This document shows positions 46,290-55,390 of a stretch of 64,000 nucleotides of DNA, in pieces. Where the stretch lies: contig NZ_SLWW01000003.1 of the NCBI RefSeq assembly GCF_004342445.1, forward strand, positions 186,001 through 250,000, written 5' to 3'. The notes under the pieces are model-generated. The model ran no database searches and had not been told where the DNA came from. It saw only the letters and a list, made by a program, of their open reading frames with translations. The DNA is from Rhodovulum euryhalinum (lineage in GTDB: Bacteria > Pseudomonadota > Alphaproteobacteria > Rhodobacterales > Rhodobacteraceae). Each line of letters starts with the position of its first letter. The stretch's first letter is position 1. A program made the position numbers and the translations under genes.

Positions 46290-47045
46290 GTGACCAGTGA
46301 TCTCGTTCGGATTTTGTTTCTGCCCTCCACCCTTGTCGTCTGGGCCGCGCTGTCGGTGTGTCTGGCGCTGTCAGGCCCGTTCGGAACCTACGCTGCGCCG
46401 TTGCCCCAGCGTCTGGCAATCTGGCCCCTTGTTGTTGGTGCGGGCATGACGTCCGGCATCGCTCTGCAGCTTTCGATCCGCCGGCTCCGCCCCGGGATTC
46501 CGCGCTGGCAACGTTCGGTGCTGGGCGCAGGCGGGCTGTCGGCGGTCCTGGTCCTGCCAGCGCAGTACCTTGTCGGCGGGCTCGGTGCCGGGGCGGTGCT
46601 GCCCGGCGCCTTCGACATGGCGCTGGCGATCTTCGCCTTTGCCCTGGGCCTGTCCCTTCTTCACATCCGCGCGATCCCGCGGCCGGGGTCGAGCGTGGCG
46701 CCTGCGCTCTTGTCCCGGCTGCCCGAGGGTCAGCGCGGCGCGGTCATCCGGCTCAGTTCGTCCGACCATTACGTGCGGGTCGTTACCGACCTCGGGGCAA
46801 GCGAGGTGCTGATCCGCTTTGCCGATGCGATCGCGGAACTGGGCGGGGTCGAGGGGATGCGCGTGCACCGGTCGCATTGGGTGGCCCTCGCGGCGGTGAC
46901 CGGGGCGCGGCGGGACAACGGGCGGCTGTTCCTGACCTTGCGGGACGGGTCCGAGGTGCCGGTCAGCCGGCGCTACCGGGACGCGGTCGAGGCAAGCGGG
47001 CATGTGCCGGGCGCATCGGAAGCGCGACCGCCCGCACTCCGGTAA
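46290..47045 (+). CDS. Membrane-anchored LytTR DNA-binding regulator
   Basis: The 251-residue protein begins with about four hydrophobic helices (LVVWAALSVCLALSGPFG; LAIWPLVVGAGMTSGIAL; VLGAGGLSAVLVLPAQYL; FDMALAIFAFALGLSLL) and ends with a LytTR DNA-binding domain: RLSSSDHYVRVVTDLGASEVLIRF, then GMRVHRSHWVAL, then LFLTLRDGSEVPVSRRYRDAV. It is thus a one-component membrane sensor-regulator with no receiver domain. GTG 46290 is the preferred start; upstream in-frame codons reach 46167 but through AT-rich, cysteine-rich sequence unlike a protein N-terminus. Signal and targets are unknown. Confidence 0.85.
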   Translation: MTSDLVRILFLPSTLVVWAALSVCLALSGPFGTYAAPLPQRLAIWPLVVGAGMTSGIALQLSIRRLRPGIPRWQRSVLGAGGLSAVLVLPAQYLVGGLGAGAVLPGAFDMALAIFAFALGLSLLHIRAIPRPGSSVAPALLSRLPEGQRGAVIRLSSSDHYVRVVTDLGASEVLIRFADAIAELGGVEGMRVHRSHWVALAAVTGARRDNGRLFLTLRDGSEVPVSRRYRDAVEASGHVPGASEARPPALR

Positions 47046-47667
47046 GGATCGCGACTGCGCCTTGCGCCATCAGCGCATCCAGCACCGGCGCATCCATGGC
47101 AAGCCCCCCGGTATAGGCGCCGAAGGCGGGCAGGATCACCCGCGCCGTATCCACCAGGAAACAGGGGCGCGAGACCCGCCGCCCGCCGAGGCTGAGCCGC
47201 GCCTTGGGGTGGTAGTGGCCCGAGATCTCGCCGGTCTCGCCGGGGCGCGCGATGTGGCGAAAGGTCAACGGGCCCTCGCGCAGCTCGGCCAGATGGGTGC
47301 CGGGAAGGCTGGCGGGGCCGGGGTCGTGGTTGCCCGCGATCCACACCCAGCGCCGCCCGGCCATAAGCCGCAAGAGCCGCTCCTCGGCTCCCGGCGGCAG
47401 GTCGCGGGCGGCCGCGTTATCGTCGAAGCTGTCGCCGAGACAGATCACCGCGCGCGGGTCCGTCGCTGCGATGTCGGCCTCCAGCCGCGACAATGTCTCG
47501 GCCGTGTCATAGGGCGGCAGCAGCGTGCCCCCGCGTCGCGCCAACCGTTCCGACTTGCCGAGATGCAGGTCGGAAACCACCAGCAGCCCGGCGTCGGCCC
47601 AGTGCAGCGCGCCCGAGGGCAGGGCGGCGAGACGCGCGCCGGCAAGGGTAAAGGGGTGAGCGGTCAT
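46963..47667 (-). CDS. pdeM: Ligase-associated DNA damage-response metallophosphoesterase PdeM
   Basis: The 234-residue calcineurin-like phosphoesterase has DLHLGKSERLARRGG, GDSFDD, GNHDPG and SGHYHPKA metal motifs, matching the PdeM family usually found beside a DEXH helicase, an ATP-dependent ligase and an exonuclease. ATG 47667 has AGGA 5 nt upstream and begins 40 nt after the helicase stop. Its 3' end overlaps the convergent LytTR gene by 83 nt. Confidence 0.88.
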   Translation of the reverse strand: MTAHPFTLAGARLAALPSGALHWADAGLLVVSDLHLGKSERLARRGGTLLPPYDTAETLSRLEADIAATDPRAVICLGDSFDDNAAARDLPPGAEERLLRLMAGRRWVWIAGNHDPGPASLPGTHLAELREGPLTFRHIARPGETGEISGHYHPKARLSLGGRRVSRPCFLVDTARVILPAFGAYTGGLAMDAPVLDALMAQGAVAILTGVRAVALPMRPAHARLPRPRPGSAG

Positions 47668-47707
47668 GCCGTCCTGTTCACCCGATACGGCGGCGGCTCG
47701 CAAGGGG

Positions 47708-50110
47708 TCAGACAAGCCCCGCCTCGGCCATCAGCCGGTCCGCCGCCGCGTCGATCAGGCGTTGTTCGGCTGCCCCCTGAACCGGGATGCGCCCGGCTTC
47801 CAGGAACAGCGGCGCGGCCAGGGGCGTCACGCGCGGACGGCGCACATGGTCGATCCGGCCCCGGACCCGGGCCAGCATGGCCTCGATCCGGCCGAAATCA
47901 ACCAGCCCCTTCATCGCCTCTTCGCGGGTGATCTCCAGCATCAGGTGGCCGGGATCATATTTCATCAGCGTCTCGTACAGGATGTCCGAGGAAAAGCTCG
48001 CCTGCCGCCCGGTCTTGCGGCGGCCCGGGGTGTTGCGCTCGATCAGCCCGGCGATCACGGCCGAACTGCGGAATGTGCGCTTCATCACGGCGTTCCCGGC
48101 AAGCCAGGTCTCGAACGCGGCGCGCAGTCCTGTGGCGTCCAGCAACTCGGCGGGCGCGGTCACCGCGTCCAGCCCCCAGATCAGCGTCGCGTAGTCGGTC
48201 GAGACAAAGCCCAGTGGCGCCAGCCCCGCCGACTCCATGCGTTGCGTGACCAGCAGGCCCAGGGTCTGCTGCGCGTTCCGGCCCGCAAAGCCGTAGATGC
48301 ACAGGTGCTCGCGGCCCTCGTGGGGGAAGGTCTCGACCAGCAGCCGGTCGCGTTCGGGCAGGCGCGAGACGGTTCGTTGCAGCGCCAGCCACTCGGCGGT
48401 GTGGGCGGGCAGGTCGGGCCAGTCGGGCTGGCGGAACATCTCAAGGATGCGCTCTGACAGCCGGGTGGAGGTGGCGAACTTGGTGCCCGCAAAGACCGCG
48501 ATCTTCGGCTCGCGGCCGGGCGTGCGGCTGACCTCGACCACCATCTCGCGCAGGCCTTCATAGCGCACGACCTGCCCGCCGATCAGGAAGGTGTCGCCGG
48601 GCGTCAGCGTGGCCGCGAAGGCCTCTTCGATCTCGCCAAGGGCCATGCCGCCGCGCGCGGGCCGCATCCGGACCTTGAGCTTTTCCTCCTCGACGATGGT
48701 GCCGAGATTCATCCTGATCTGGCGTGCCGTTCGCGGGTCGCGCAGGTGCCAGCGGCCGTCGGGCGCCTGTTTCAGCCGCTGCCAGCGGTCATAGGCGCGC
48801 AGCGCATAGCCGCCTGTCGCCGCGAAATCGAGGCAGGCATCGAAGCGCGCGCGCGTGAGCCCGGCATAGGGACCGGCGGTCGTTATCTCCGAGAAAAGCG
48901 CATCGGCCTCGAACGGCCCGGCGGCCGCGGTGGCAAGGATGTGCTGGCATAGCACGTCGCCGGGGCCGGGGCCGCGGGGTTCGCCGTCGAGGTCGGCCTC
49001 GCGCACCGCCCCCAGTGCGGCGACACATTCCACCACCTCGAAGCGGTTCGCAGGCACCAGCAGCGCCTTTGACGGCGCGTTATAGCGGTGGTTCGCCCGC
49101 CCGATCCGCTGCACCAGCCGCTTGACGTTCTTTGGCGCGCCGACCTGGATCACCAGGTCGACATCGCCCCAGTCGATTCCGAGATCCAGCGAGCCGGTGC
49201 AGACCACGGCCCTGAGTGCCCCCGCGGCCATTGCCGCCTCGACCCTTTCGCGCGCCTCGCGCGACAGGCTGCCATGGTGGATCGCAATGGGCAGGCCAGA
49301 CCCGTTGGCCAGCCACAGGTCGCGGAAGAACAGTTCCGCCTGCGCGCGGGTGTTGTGGAAGATCAGCGTCGTGCGGTGCCGTGCGATCTGGTTCAGCACG
49401 GCGGGGATGGCATGGCGTCCGCCGCCACCCGCCCATGGGGGGGCGGCACCGGTGTCCAGCATCGCGATATCGGGGGCGGGGCCGGGATCGGCGGTCAGGA
49501 TCTCGCACGGGTCGGGATGGCGGGCGAGAAAGCGCGCCAGAGCGGGCGGATCCTCGACCGTCGCCGACAGCCCCACACGGCGCAGCCCGGGGCAAAGCGT
49601 GGAAAGCCGGGCAAGCCCCAGCATCAGCTGGTCGCCCCGCTTCGACTCGGCCAGCGCGTGGATCTCGTCGACGATCACGCGCCTCAGCCCGGCGAAAATG
49701 CGCGGGGCGTCCTCGTAGGACAGCATCAGCGCCAGGCTTTCGGGCGTTGTCAGCAGGATATGCGGCGGGTCCGCGCGCTGGCGGCGGCGCTGGGTCTGGG
49801 TCGTGTCGCCGGTGCGGTCCTCGACCCGGATGGGCAGGGCCATCTCCTCTATGGGCGTGCGCAGGTTGCGCCTGATATCAGCGGTCAGCGCCTTGAGCGG
49901 CGAGATGTAGAGCGTGTGCAGCCCCGGCGCGGGATCCGTGGCGATCTCGGCCAGCGACGGCAGGAAGCCGGCAAGCGTCTTGCCGCCCCCGGTCGGCGCG
50001 ATCAGCAAGAGCGCAGGCGCATCGGCGCGCGCCAGCATCGCGCGCTGGTGGGGGTGAACCGTCCAGCCACGCGCGGCGAACCAGGTCTCGAAGGCGTCGG
50101 GCATCCGCAT
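47708..50110 (-). CDS. Ligase-associated DEXH-box (Lhr-like) helicase
   Basis: This large superfamily 2 helicase (800 residues from ATG 50110) shows motif I (APTGGGKTLAG), Ia (YISPLKALTADIRRNL), motif II (VIVDEIHAL), motif III (VGLSATVED), and C-terminal motifs IV-VI including QRIGRANHRYN, followed by an Lhr-core-like C-terminal region. It belongs to the ligase-associated DNA damage-response set. In-frame starts at 50152, 50140 and 50104 are also possible; none has a clear ribosome site, so the start is uncertain. pdeM follows in the same direction. Confidence 0.9.
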   Translation of the reverse strand: MRMPDAFETWFAARGWTVHPHQRAMLARADAPALLLIAPTGGGKTLAGFLPSLAEIATDPAPGLHTLYISPLKALTADIRRNLRTPIEEMALPIRVEDRTGDTTQTQRRRQRADPPHILLTTPESLALMLSYEDAPRIFAGLRRVIVDEIHALAESKRGDQLMLGLARLSTLCPGLRRVGLSATVEDPPALARFLARHPDPCEILTADPGPAPDIAMLDTGAAPPWAGGGGRHAIPAVLNQIARHRTTLIFHNTRAQAELFFRDLWLANGSGLPIAIHHGSLSREARERVEAAMAAGALRAVVCTGSLDLGIDWGDVDLVIQVGAPKNVKRLVQRIGRANHRYNAPSKALLVPANRFEVVECVAALGAVREADLDGEPRGPGPGDVLCQHILATAAAGPFEADALFSEITTAGPYAGLTRARFDACLDFAATGGYALRAYDRWQRLKQAPDGRWHLRDPRTARQIRMNLGTIVEEEKLKVRMRPARGGMALGEIEEAFAATLTPGDTFLIGGQVVRYEGLREMVVEVSRTPGREPKIAVFAGTKFATSTRLSERILEMFRQPDWPDLPAHTAEWLALQRTVSRLPERDRLLVETFPHEGREHLCIYGFAGRNAQQTLGLLVTQRMESAGLAPLGFVSTDYATLIWGLDAVTAPAELLDATGLRAAFETWLAGNAVMKRTFRSSAVIAGLIERNTPGRRKTGRQASFSSDILYETLMKYDPGHLMLEITREEAMKGLVDFGRIEAMLARVRGRIDHVRRPRVTPLAAPLFLEAGRIPVQGAAEQRLIDAAADRLMAEAGLV

Positions 50111-50162
50111 GCGCGGGATGTAGCGCAAGCCGTGACGCATTTCATGCCGCAATCGCGGGGGA

Positions 50163-50600
50163 CTATGCCTCGATCCAGATGGTCACGGGCCCGTCATTGA
50201 CCAGCGCCACCTTCATGTCCGCGCCGAACCGCCCGGTCGCAACGGCGACGCCCTGCGCGGCCAACGCCCCGGCGAAATGCGTGTAAAGCCCTTCGCCCCG
50301 GTCGGGCGGGGCGGCGGCGGAAAATCCGGGCCGGTTGCCGCGCGAGGTATCGGCGGCCAGCGTGAACTGGCTGATGACCAGCGCGGCACCGCCGGTGTCC
50401 AGCAGCGACAGGTTCATCTTGCCCGCCGAGTCGCGAAAGATGCGCATCCGTGCGATGCGGGCGGCCAGCTTTTCGGCCTCGGCCTCGGTGTCGTTCGCCA
50501 TGGCGCAGACCAGGATCATCAGCCCCGGTCCGATCTGGCCCAGCACCTCGCCATCTACCCGCACCGCGGCCTCGCTGACCCGCTGGACAAGCGCCCTCAT
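50163..50600 (-). CDS. dtd: D-aminoacyl-tRNA deacylase
   Basis: Dtd hydrolyses D-amino acids mischarged on tRNA. The 145-residue product has the family start [18 protein letters not shown], catalytic-pocket motifs [17 protein letters not shown] and the cross-subunit Gly-cisPro motif in [10 protein letters not shown]. Its ATG overlaps the stop of the upstream kinase gene by 4 nt. Cytoplasmic. Confidence 0.96.
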   Translation of the reverse strand: MRALVQRVSEAAVRVDGEVLGQIGPGLMILVCAMANDTEAEAEKLAARIARMRIFRDSAGKMNLSLLDTGGAALVISQFTLAADTSRGNRPGFSAAAPPDRGEGLYTHFAGALAAQGVAVATGRFGADMKVALVNDGPVTIWIEA

Positions 50601-51520
50601 GCCAGTTCCTCTTTCCAGGGCGGGTTTGCGCCCGCCCGGCTGACGGTGATCGCCGCTGCCCGCGCGGCGAGGTCAAGCGCGCCGACAAGTGCGGCGTGCG
50701 ACAGGCACCCCAGCCCCGCCCGCGACAGGTGTCCGCCCGCCCGCAGCGCGGCCAGGAGCCCCGCATTGAACGTGTCGCCCGCGCCGACCGTGTCGACCAC
50801 CGTGGCGGGGCGGGCCGGTACCGCGGCCTCGGCGGTGCGGGTGATGGCGCGGGCGCCCTGTGCCCCCCGGGTCAGCACGACGAGGGCCGGGCCGCGGTCA
50901 AGCACGTCGCGGGCCAGCGCCGCCGTGTCGCCGGGGCCGAGCAGCCAGTGCAGGTCCTCGTCCGACAGCTTGACGATGTCGGCGGCTGCGATCAGGCGCG
51001 CCAGCCTGGCGCGATAGGTGGCTTCATCCGCGACGAAGCCCGGGCGGACGTTCGGATCGAGCATGGTCACACGCGCCCCGGCCTCGCGCAGCATGAGCGC
51101 CTCGTAGGTTGCCCCGCAGGGCTCGACCGCCAGCGAGATGCCGCCCAGAAACAGCGCCTCGACCGTGTCGGGCAGCGCGGGCAGGTCGGCCGGGCCCAGC
51201 ATCCGGCCCGCCGTGTTCTCGTCGTAGAAGGCGTAGGACGCGTGCCCGTCGGCCAGGGTGACGAAGGCCAGCGTCGTGGGCCGGGCCGAACGCGCGGCAA
51301 GCCGCGCATCGACCCCCGAGGCGGTGAGGGCCCGTTCCAGCACCTGGCCGAAAAGGTCGGTGGACAGGCCCGTGAAGAACCCGGTCGGCACGCCCAGACG
51401 GCCCAGCGCGATCGCGGTGTTGAATACCGCGCCACCCGCATGCGGTGCGAAGGCCGCTTCGCCCTCGGCCGTGTGCCGGGGCAGCATGTCGATCAGGGCT
51501 TCGCCCGCGCAGAGGATCAT
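50597..51520 (-). CDS. PfkB-family sugar kinase (fructokinase-like)
   Basis: The 307-residue ribokinase-fold protein has the N-terminal [10 protein letters not shown] and [15 protein letters not shown] motifs and the C-terminal [17 protein letters not shown] motif with the catalytic Asp. It most resembles fructokinases, but substrate choice within PfkB cannot be settled by eye. AGGAGG precedes ATG 51520. It heads a minus-strand set running into dtd, the helicase and pdeM; no sugar transporter is adjacent. Confidence 0.87.
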   Translation of the reverse strand: MILCAGEALIDMLPRHTAEGEAAFAPHAGGAVFNTAIALGRLGVPTGFFTGLSTDLFGQVLERALTASGVDARLAARSARPTTLAFVTLADGHASYAFYDENTAGRMLGPADLPALPDTVEALFLGGISLAVEPCGATYEALMLREAGARVTMLDPNVRPGFVADEATYRARLARLIAAADIVKLSDEDLHWLLGPGDTAALARDVLDRGPALVVLTRGAQGARAITRTAEAAVPARPATVVDTVGAGDTFNAGLLAALRAGGHLSRAGLGCLSHAALVGALDLAARAAAITVSRAGANPPWKEELA

Positions 51521-51679
51521 GGTGGTCGCCTCCTGTCCCGTATAGCCGAGCCATACCCGGCCAGGGGGACCGCTGCCAAGCCTCTCTGGCGCCGGGGGCC
51601 TTGACGGCGATCAACGACAGGCGCTCGCCTGCCGTGGATGATCCGGGCATTGCAGCTTTCCTGTCGAAAGGAGGTCGAC

Positions 51680-52099
51680 ATGGTCGAGAAATCCCACATG
51701 GCGGGCTTCTGGCCCTCGCTCTACGAACCGTTCCGCGGCTTGGGCGCGCGTATGGCAGACTGGTTCGCGCCGGCGTCCGAGGCATCGGCCGGTGATGGCG
51801 GCTACCGCATCCGGATGGAACTTCCGGGCGTGGAGGAAAAGGACATCAAGGTGTCGCTTGACGACGGCGTGGTGACCGTCAGGGGCGAGAAGCAGTCCAG
51901 TCGCGAGGAGACCGGCGAGACCTGGTATTTCAGCGAGCGCGAATATGGCTCGTTCTCGCGCAGCTTCCGCCTGCCGCCGGATGCAGACGCCAAGGCGGTG
52001 AACGCCGAGTTGAAGGACGGCGTGCTGACGGTCAGTGTTGGCAAGAATGCCCCGTCCGAGGCCGGCAGCGGCACCGAGATCCCGATCGCCAAGGGCTGA
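51680..52099 (+). CDS. Small heat shock protein, Hsp20/alpha-crystallin family
   Basis: The 139-residue chaperone has an alpha-crystallin domain: YRIRMELPGVEEKDIKVSLD, VVTVRGEKQ, SFSRSFRLPPDADA, AELKDGVLTVSVGK. Hsp20 proteins hold unfolding proteins for refolding by other chaperones. ATG 51680 has a strong AAAGGAGGT site. It is divergent from the kinase gene and ends near a strong hairpin. Confidence 0.92.
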   Translation: MVEKSHMAGFWPSLYEPFRGLGARMADWFAPASEASAGDGGYRIRMELPGVEEKDIKVSLDDGVVTVRGEKQSSREETGETWYFSEREYGSFSRSFRLPPDADAKAVNAELKDGVLTVSVGKNAPSEAGSGTEIPIAKG

Positions 52100-52113
52100 C
52101 GTGCCGCCGTGCA

Positions 52114-52141
52114 GGGCCGCGGGTCATCGCGCCCGCGGCCC
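52114..52141. terminator. Bidirectional-type hairpin between convergent genes
   Basis: GGGCCGCGGG (52114-52123), 8-nt loop, CCCGCGGCCC (52132-52141) form a perfect 10-bp stem between hsp20 and the small gene at 52151-52276. There is no T tract on either side. Confidence 0.55.
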
Positions 52142-52150
52142 CCGCCGGGT

Positions 52151-52276
52151 TCAGGCGGCGTGTTTCTCGCGGAAGCCGAGTTCCCGCATCAAGGCCTTGG
52201 CGGCCAGTGTCATGCCGGATGCCTGAAGTTCCTCGATCCGCTGCTTAAGTTCCTCGTCGCTCAGGTCGGGACGCAT
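52151..52276 (-). CDS. Uncharacterised 41-residue protein
   Basis: A 41-residue product begins MRPDLSDEELKQRIEELQAS and continues to a basic tail (ELGFREKHAA). ATG 52276 has an AAGGAG site at 6 nt, the best in this stretch, which supports translation. The sequence is charged and helical, without signal peptide. I do not recognise a family. It is convergent with hsp20. Confidence 0.65.
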   Translation of the reverse strand: MRPDLSDEELKQRIEELQASGMTLAAKALMRELGFREKHAA

Positions 52277-52529
52277 GCTGTTCTCCTTTTCGGTTCCAGG
52301 TCTGATGTCAGGAAAGGATCCGCACGGCCGGAACCGGAGTTCTGACGCAAGGCGCGGACAGGCCTGACAAGCGAAACCGGGGCCGCGCACGTGGCGCAGA
52401 TCAGGGGCCCCGGGACCGGAGTATGGCCCGTGCGGGCACGTCCGGTCGGACTTCTGACATATCGCCCGTCCGGCGCCGGGATTCAACCCCTGGGCATCCT
52501 CCGCGCGGGGTCACCCCGGGGGTGGGGGC

Positions 52530-53648
52530 TTAGCGCAGGTCCAGAACGATACCGCCGTCCTGCTGGCCCAGTGCCGCCAGATAGCCGATCACCGCCGCCA
52601 GGATCAGCCCGAGCAGGACAGCAAACGCGATCTTCCAGGCCGACCAGGGCCGTTCGCCCTGCACCCGGCCCGTGCGGCCGTTCACCACGAAGCGGTAGGT
52701 GCGCCCGCGATACTTGTAGGCCGCCAGCCAGACCGGCAGCAGGACATGCTTGAAGGTCACGTCCGAGATCCGGGTGTCCAGCGTGTTGATCTGCTGGCGG
52801 TCGCCGCCGATGTCGAAGCGCACGTCGCGCCGGATCACCCGGTCCATCGCCGCGCGGGCTTCGGCAAAGCCCTCGTCCAGCGGGACGGTATAGCCCTCGG
52901 CGCGGAACCCGGCCAGGTATTCAGGCTGGTAGGGTTCCAGGTCCGCCAGGTCCCAGGGCTGCAGCCCGTCGGTATACTGCTTGGGCAGGCTTTTCGAGGC
53001 CAGCACCAGGACATCGTCGAAAAAGCGTGCCACCCCGCCCGAGACCGGTGTCCAGCGCACCTTCTGCACCTGCACGCGCTGGCGCTGACCGTTGCGGATC
53101 ACGGTCTGCGACTCGTAATAGACGGTGCCGCGTGCGCCTGTGTAGGTCGATCGGGTGTCGGCGTCGAAGGTCCAGTAAGGGACGTAGATGCCATCCATCC
53201 TGCGGCCCTTGCGGGCGTAGTCGCGCAGGCCGTTCGGCGCGAACCACAACCGGCCCAGCCAGTCGGTCATCGCCTTGTGGGCGTCGCGTTCCTCGAGCGC
53301 GAAGGGCAGGACGCCGCGCGGCTTGATCCGGCGCTGGGGGCCGGTGCCGGTGACCACGGGCGTCGCACAGAACGGACATTCGCCCGCATGGCTGTTGCCG
53401 CCGATCTCGATCTCGGCGCCGCAATTGGGGCATTTGAGGCGGCGCACCTCCTCCATCTCGGTCTCGGGAAGGGCCGCGGCCAGCCCGGCGCGGAAATCGA
53501 GTTCCTCAAGGGGCCGATCCCGGGGGCTTGCGCCTTCGATCGGGACGGAATGTCCGCAATGGTCGCAGACCAGCGCCCCCGCCGCGGGGGCAAAGCGCAG
53601 ATCCGCGCCGCACTGGTCGCAGGGAAAGCGGTGATCGGTGTCGTCCAT
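52530..53648 (-). CDS. Zinc-ribbon membrane protein, uncharacterised
   Basis: The 372-residue protein has two zinc ribbons near the N-terminus: Cys10/Cys13 with Cys28/Cys31, and Cys73/Cys76 with Cys91/Cys94 (CPNCGAEIEIGG, CPFC). A long soluble domain with IYVPYWTFDADTRSTYTG and PVWLAAYKYRGRTYRFVVNG follows, and one hydrophobic helix (AFAVLLGLILAAVIGYLAAL) lies near the C-terminus. I can place it only as a TFIIB-type-zinc-ribbon membrane family of unknown role. ATG 53648 has GGAG upstream. Confidence 0.8.
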   Translation of the reverse strand: MDDTDHRFPCDQCGADLRFAPAAGALVCDHCGHSVPIEGASPRDRPLEELDFRAGLAAALPETEMEEVRRLKCPNCGAEIEIGGNSHAGECPFCATPVVTGTGPQRRIKPRGVLPFALEERDAHKAMTDWLGRLWFAPNGLRDYARKGRRMDGIYVPYWTFDADTRSTYTGARGTVYYESQTVIRNGQRQRVQVQKVRWTPVSGGVARFFDDVLVLASKSLPKQYTDGLQPWDLADLEPYQPEYLAGFRAEGYTVPLDEGFAEARAAMDRVIRRDVRFDIGGDRQQINTLDTRISDVTFKHVLLPVWLAAYKYRGRTYRFVVNGRTGRVQGERPWSAWKIAFAVLLGLILAAVIGYLAALGQQDGGIVLDLR

Positions 53649-53864
53649 CCACTCCATCCGGTCCGGGACACGCACGGCAAGACGCGCCCCGGGTCAGTTG
53701 TGCCCGGCGTCCTTCCGCAAGGCAATGCTCCCGCAGCATAGGTCGGCCGCCGGCCCGATCCTAGATGAGTCTGCATCGGCGTGCGCGGGGGCGGGGGCGG
53801 GTCGTTCGACGACCGGGTCGCGGAGGCATCCGGACCGGTGGACCGGCCCCGGCGGTGCCGGATC

Positions 53865-54896
53865 CTAGCCGAACATCCCCGTCACGCGGCCAAGCAGCAT
53901 GAAGGCGCGCGCGGTGCGGGTTTCGGCGAGATCGTTCAACTCCTGGTCCGTCGCGCCCGGTTCGAACTCTGTCAGTACCCGGTCGAACTGGCGCAGGAAG
54001 TGATGGGCAACGTCGCGGAAGATCGGGTCCTGCTTCATCCGCGCCGCGGTCAGGGCAAGACAGGACCGGTCGCGAACGCCGCCCAGCGCCGAGACGCCCG
54101 CGCCCCGCTCGCCCTGCGCGAAGCGGCGCCAGATTTCGGGCCGCGCGCGGTCAGGCGCCAGGTCGTCCATGTAGATGCCTTCCTGGCTGAGCAGGGTCAG
54201 CACGTCCTGGGCCGAGCGCACCAGCCTGGAGGTCGTCCGGTCCTCGAGCGCGCGGCGCAGCGCCCGGAACCCGTCGCGGTCGCCGGTGGTCTGGGGAAAG
54301 TTCAACGCGCGGATGAATTCATGCGCCTCGATCGGCGGCTGCAACGCGTCGGCGGGCGTGCCGAGCGCGAGTGAGGGCTGTGCCTCGGGAGCAGGCCGTG
54401 GGGCGGGCGCCGGGGCAGGGCGCGCCACCGGCTCGGCCGCCGCGTCGCGGGCCCGGGCCGAGGCGAAGGTGGCGATAACGGTTTCGGTCTGCCGCTGTGC
54501 CGCGGCAAGTTCGTCGAGCCGCTTTTCGAGGGCGGGACGGATGTCCATGCCTGCGCCCTGCTGCTGCTGGATGTGGCTGTGGCGCAGCACGTCGATCGCG
54601 GCCTGAAGCCGGGCCGACTCTTCGCGCAGGATCCGCGCGCTTCGGACCGTTGCCGCGGCAACCCAGATCAGCGCGACCGGCGTGACCACCGCCAGAAGCA
54701 ACAGCGCAAAGCCGATTGGGTCGCCCCCGGGATCGCCCGCACCGGACCGGATGTAGAAGACAAAGCCAGCCGCGATCGCCAGCCAGATCACGCTGAGGAT
54801 CAGCGCCACGATGTCGTTTGCGGTGATCCGCCCCTCGCGTCCCGAGGGCGCGAAGAAGCCCAGATCAAACGCCTTGTCCTTGTTGTCCCCGGCCAT
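53865..54896 (-). CDS. Uncharacterised two-helix membrane protein
   Basis: The 343-residue protein starts with two hydrophobic helices (IVALILSVIWLAIAAGFVFY; FALLLLAVVTPVALIWVAA) after a short polar N-terminus, then a coiled-coil-like stretch (LREESARLQAAIDVLRHS), a Pro/Ala linker, and a helical C-terminal domain (about 190-343). I do not recognise a family. It lies on the same strand between greA and the zinc-ribbon gene, which begins 216 nt downstream. Confidence 0.78.
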   Translation of the reverse strand: MAGDNKDKAFDLGFFAPSGREGRITANDIVALILSVIWLAIAAGFVFYIRSGAGDPGGDPIGFALLLLAVVTPVALIWVAAATVRSARILREESARLQAAIDVLRHSHIQQQQGAGMDIRPALEKRLDELAAAQRQTETVIATFASARARDAAAEPVARPAPAPAPRPAPEAQPSLALGTPADALQPPIEAHEFIRALNFPQTTGDRDGFRALRRALEDRTTSRLVRSAQDVLTLLSQEGIYMDDLAPDRARPEIWRRFAQGERGAGVSALGGVRDRSCLALTAARMKQDPIFRDVAHHFLRQFDRVLTEFEPGATDQELNDLAETRTARAFMLLGRVTGMFG

Positions 54897-54919
54897 GGCA
54901 CGGTTCCCCGCGTCCTGCC

Positions 54920-55390
54920 TCAGATGTAACGGATCGTCAGAACCTCGTAGCTGCGCTCGCCGCCCGGCGTGCGCACCTCGACGCTGTCACCTTCGTCCTT
55001 GCCGATCAGCGCGCGGGCCAGCGGCGAGCGCACGTTCAGCAGGCCCTTCTCGATGTCGGCCTCGGCCTCGCCGACGATCTGATAGGTCTTTTCCTCGTCG
55101 GTATCCTCGTCGACCAGCGTCACCGTCGCGCCGAACTTGATCGGCCCGGACAGTTTCGCCGGGTCGATCACGTCGGCCCGCGACAAGAGGCTTTCAAGTT
55201 CCTTGATGCGGCCCTCGATGAAACTCTGCTTCTCGCGCGCGGCGTGGTACTCGGCGTTCTCGGACAGATCGCCATGCTCGCGCGCCTCGGCGATCGCCCG
55301 GATCACGGCGGGACGCTCGGTGGACTTGAGCTTTTTCAGTTCCTCGTCGAGCGCGGCATGGCCCGCGCGGGTCATCGGTATCTTTTCCAT
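54920..55390 (-). CDS. greA: Transcription elongation factor GreA
   Basis: GreA rescues backtracked RNA polymerase by stimulating transcript cleavage. The 156-residue protein has the N-terminal coiled-coil with the acidic tip ([19 protein letters not shown]) and the C-terminal FKBP-like domain ([28 protein letters not shown]). Full length and normal. The 280-nt gap to the divergent ETF-QO gene (55391-55670) holds the promoters of both and no supported gene. Confidence 0.97.
   Translation of the reverse strand: MEKIPMTRAGHAALDEELKKLKSTERPAVIRAIAEAREHGDLSENAEYHAAREKQSFIEGRIKELESLLSRADVIDPAKLSGPIKFGATVTLVDEDTDEEKTYQIVGEAEADIEKGLLNVRSPLARALIGKDEGDSVEVRTPGGERSYEVLTIRYI

Noticed and set aside
53770-53810. 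G-quadruplex in a G-rich gap
   Set aside because: Only three long G runs are close together; a fourth is missing.
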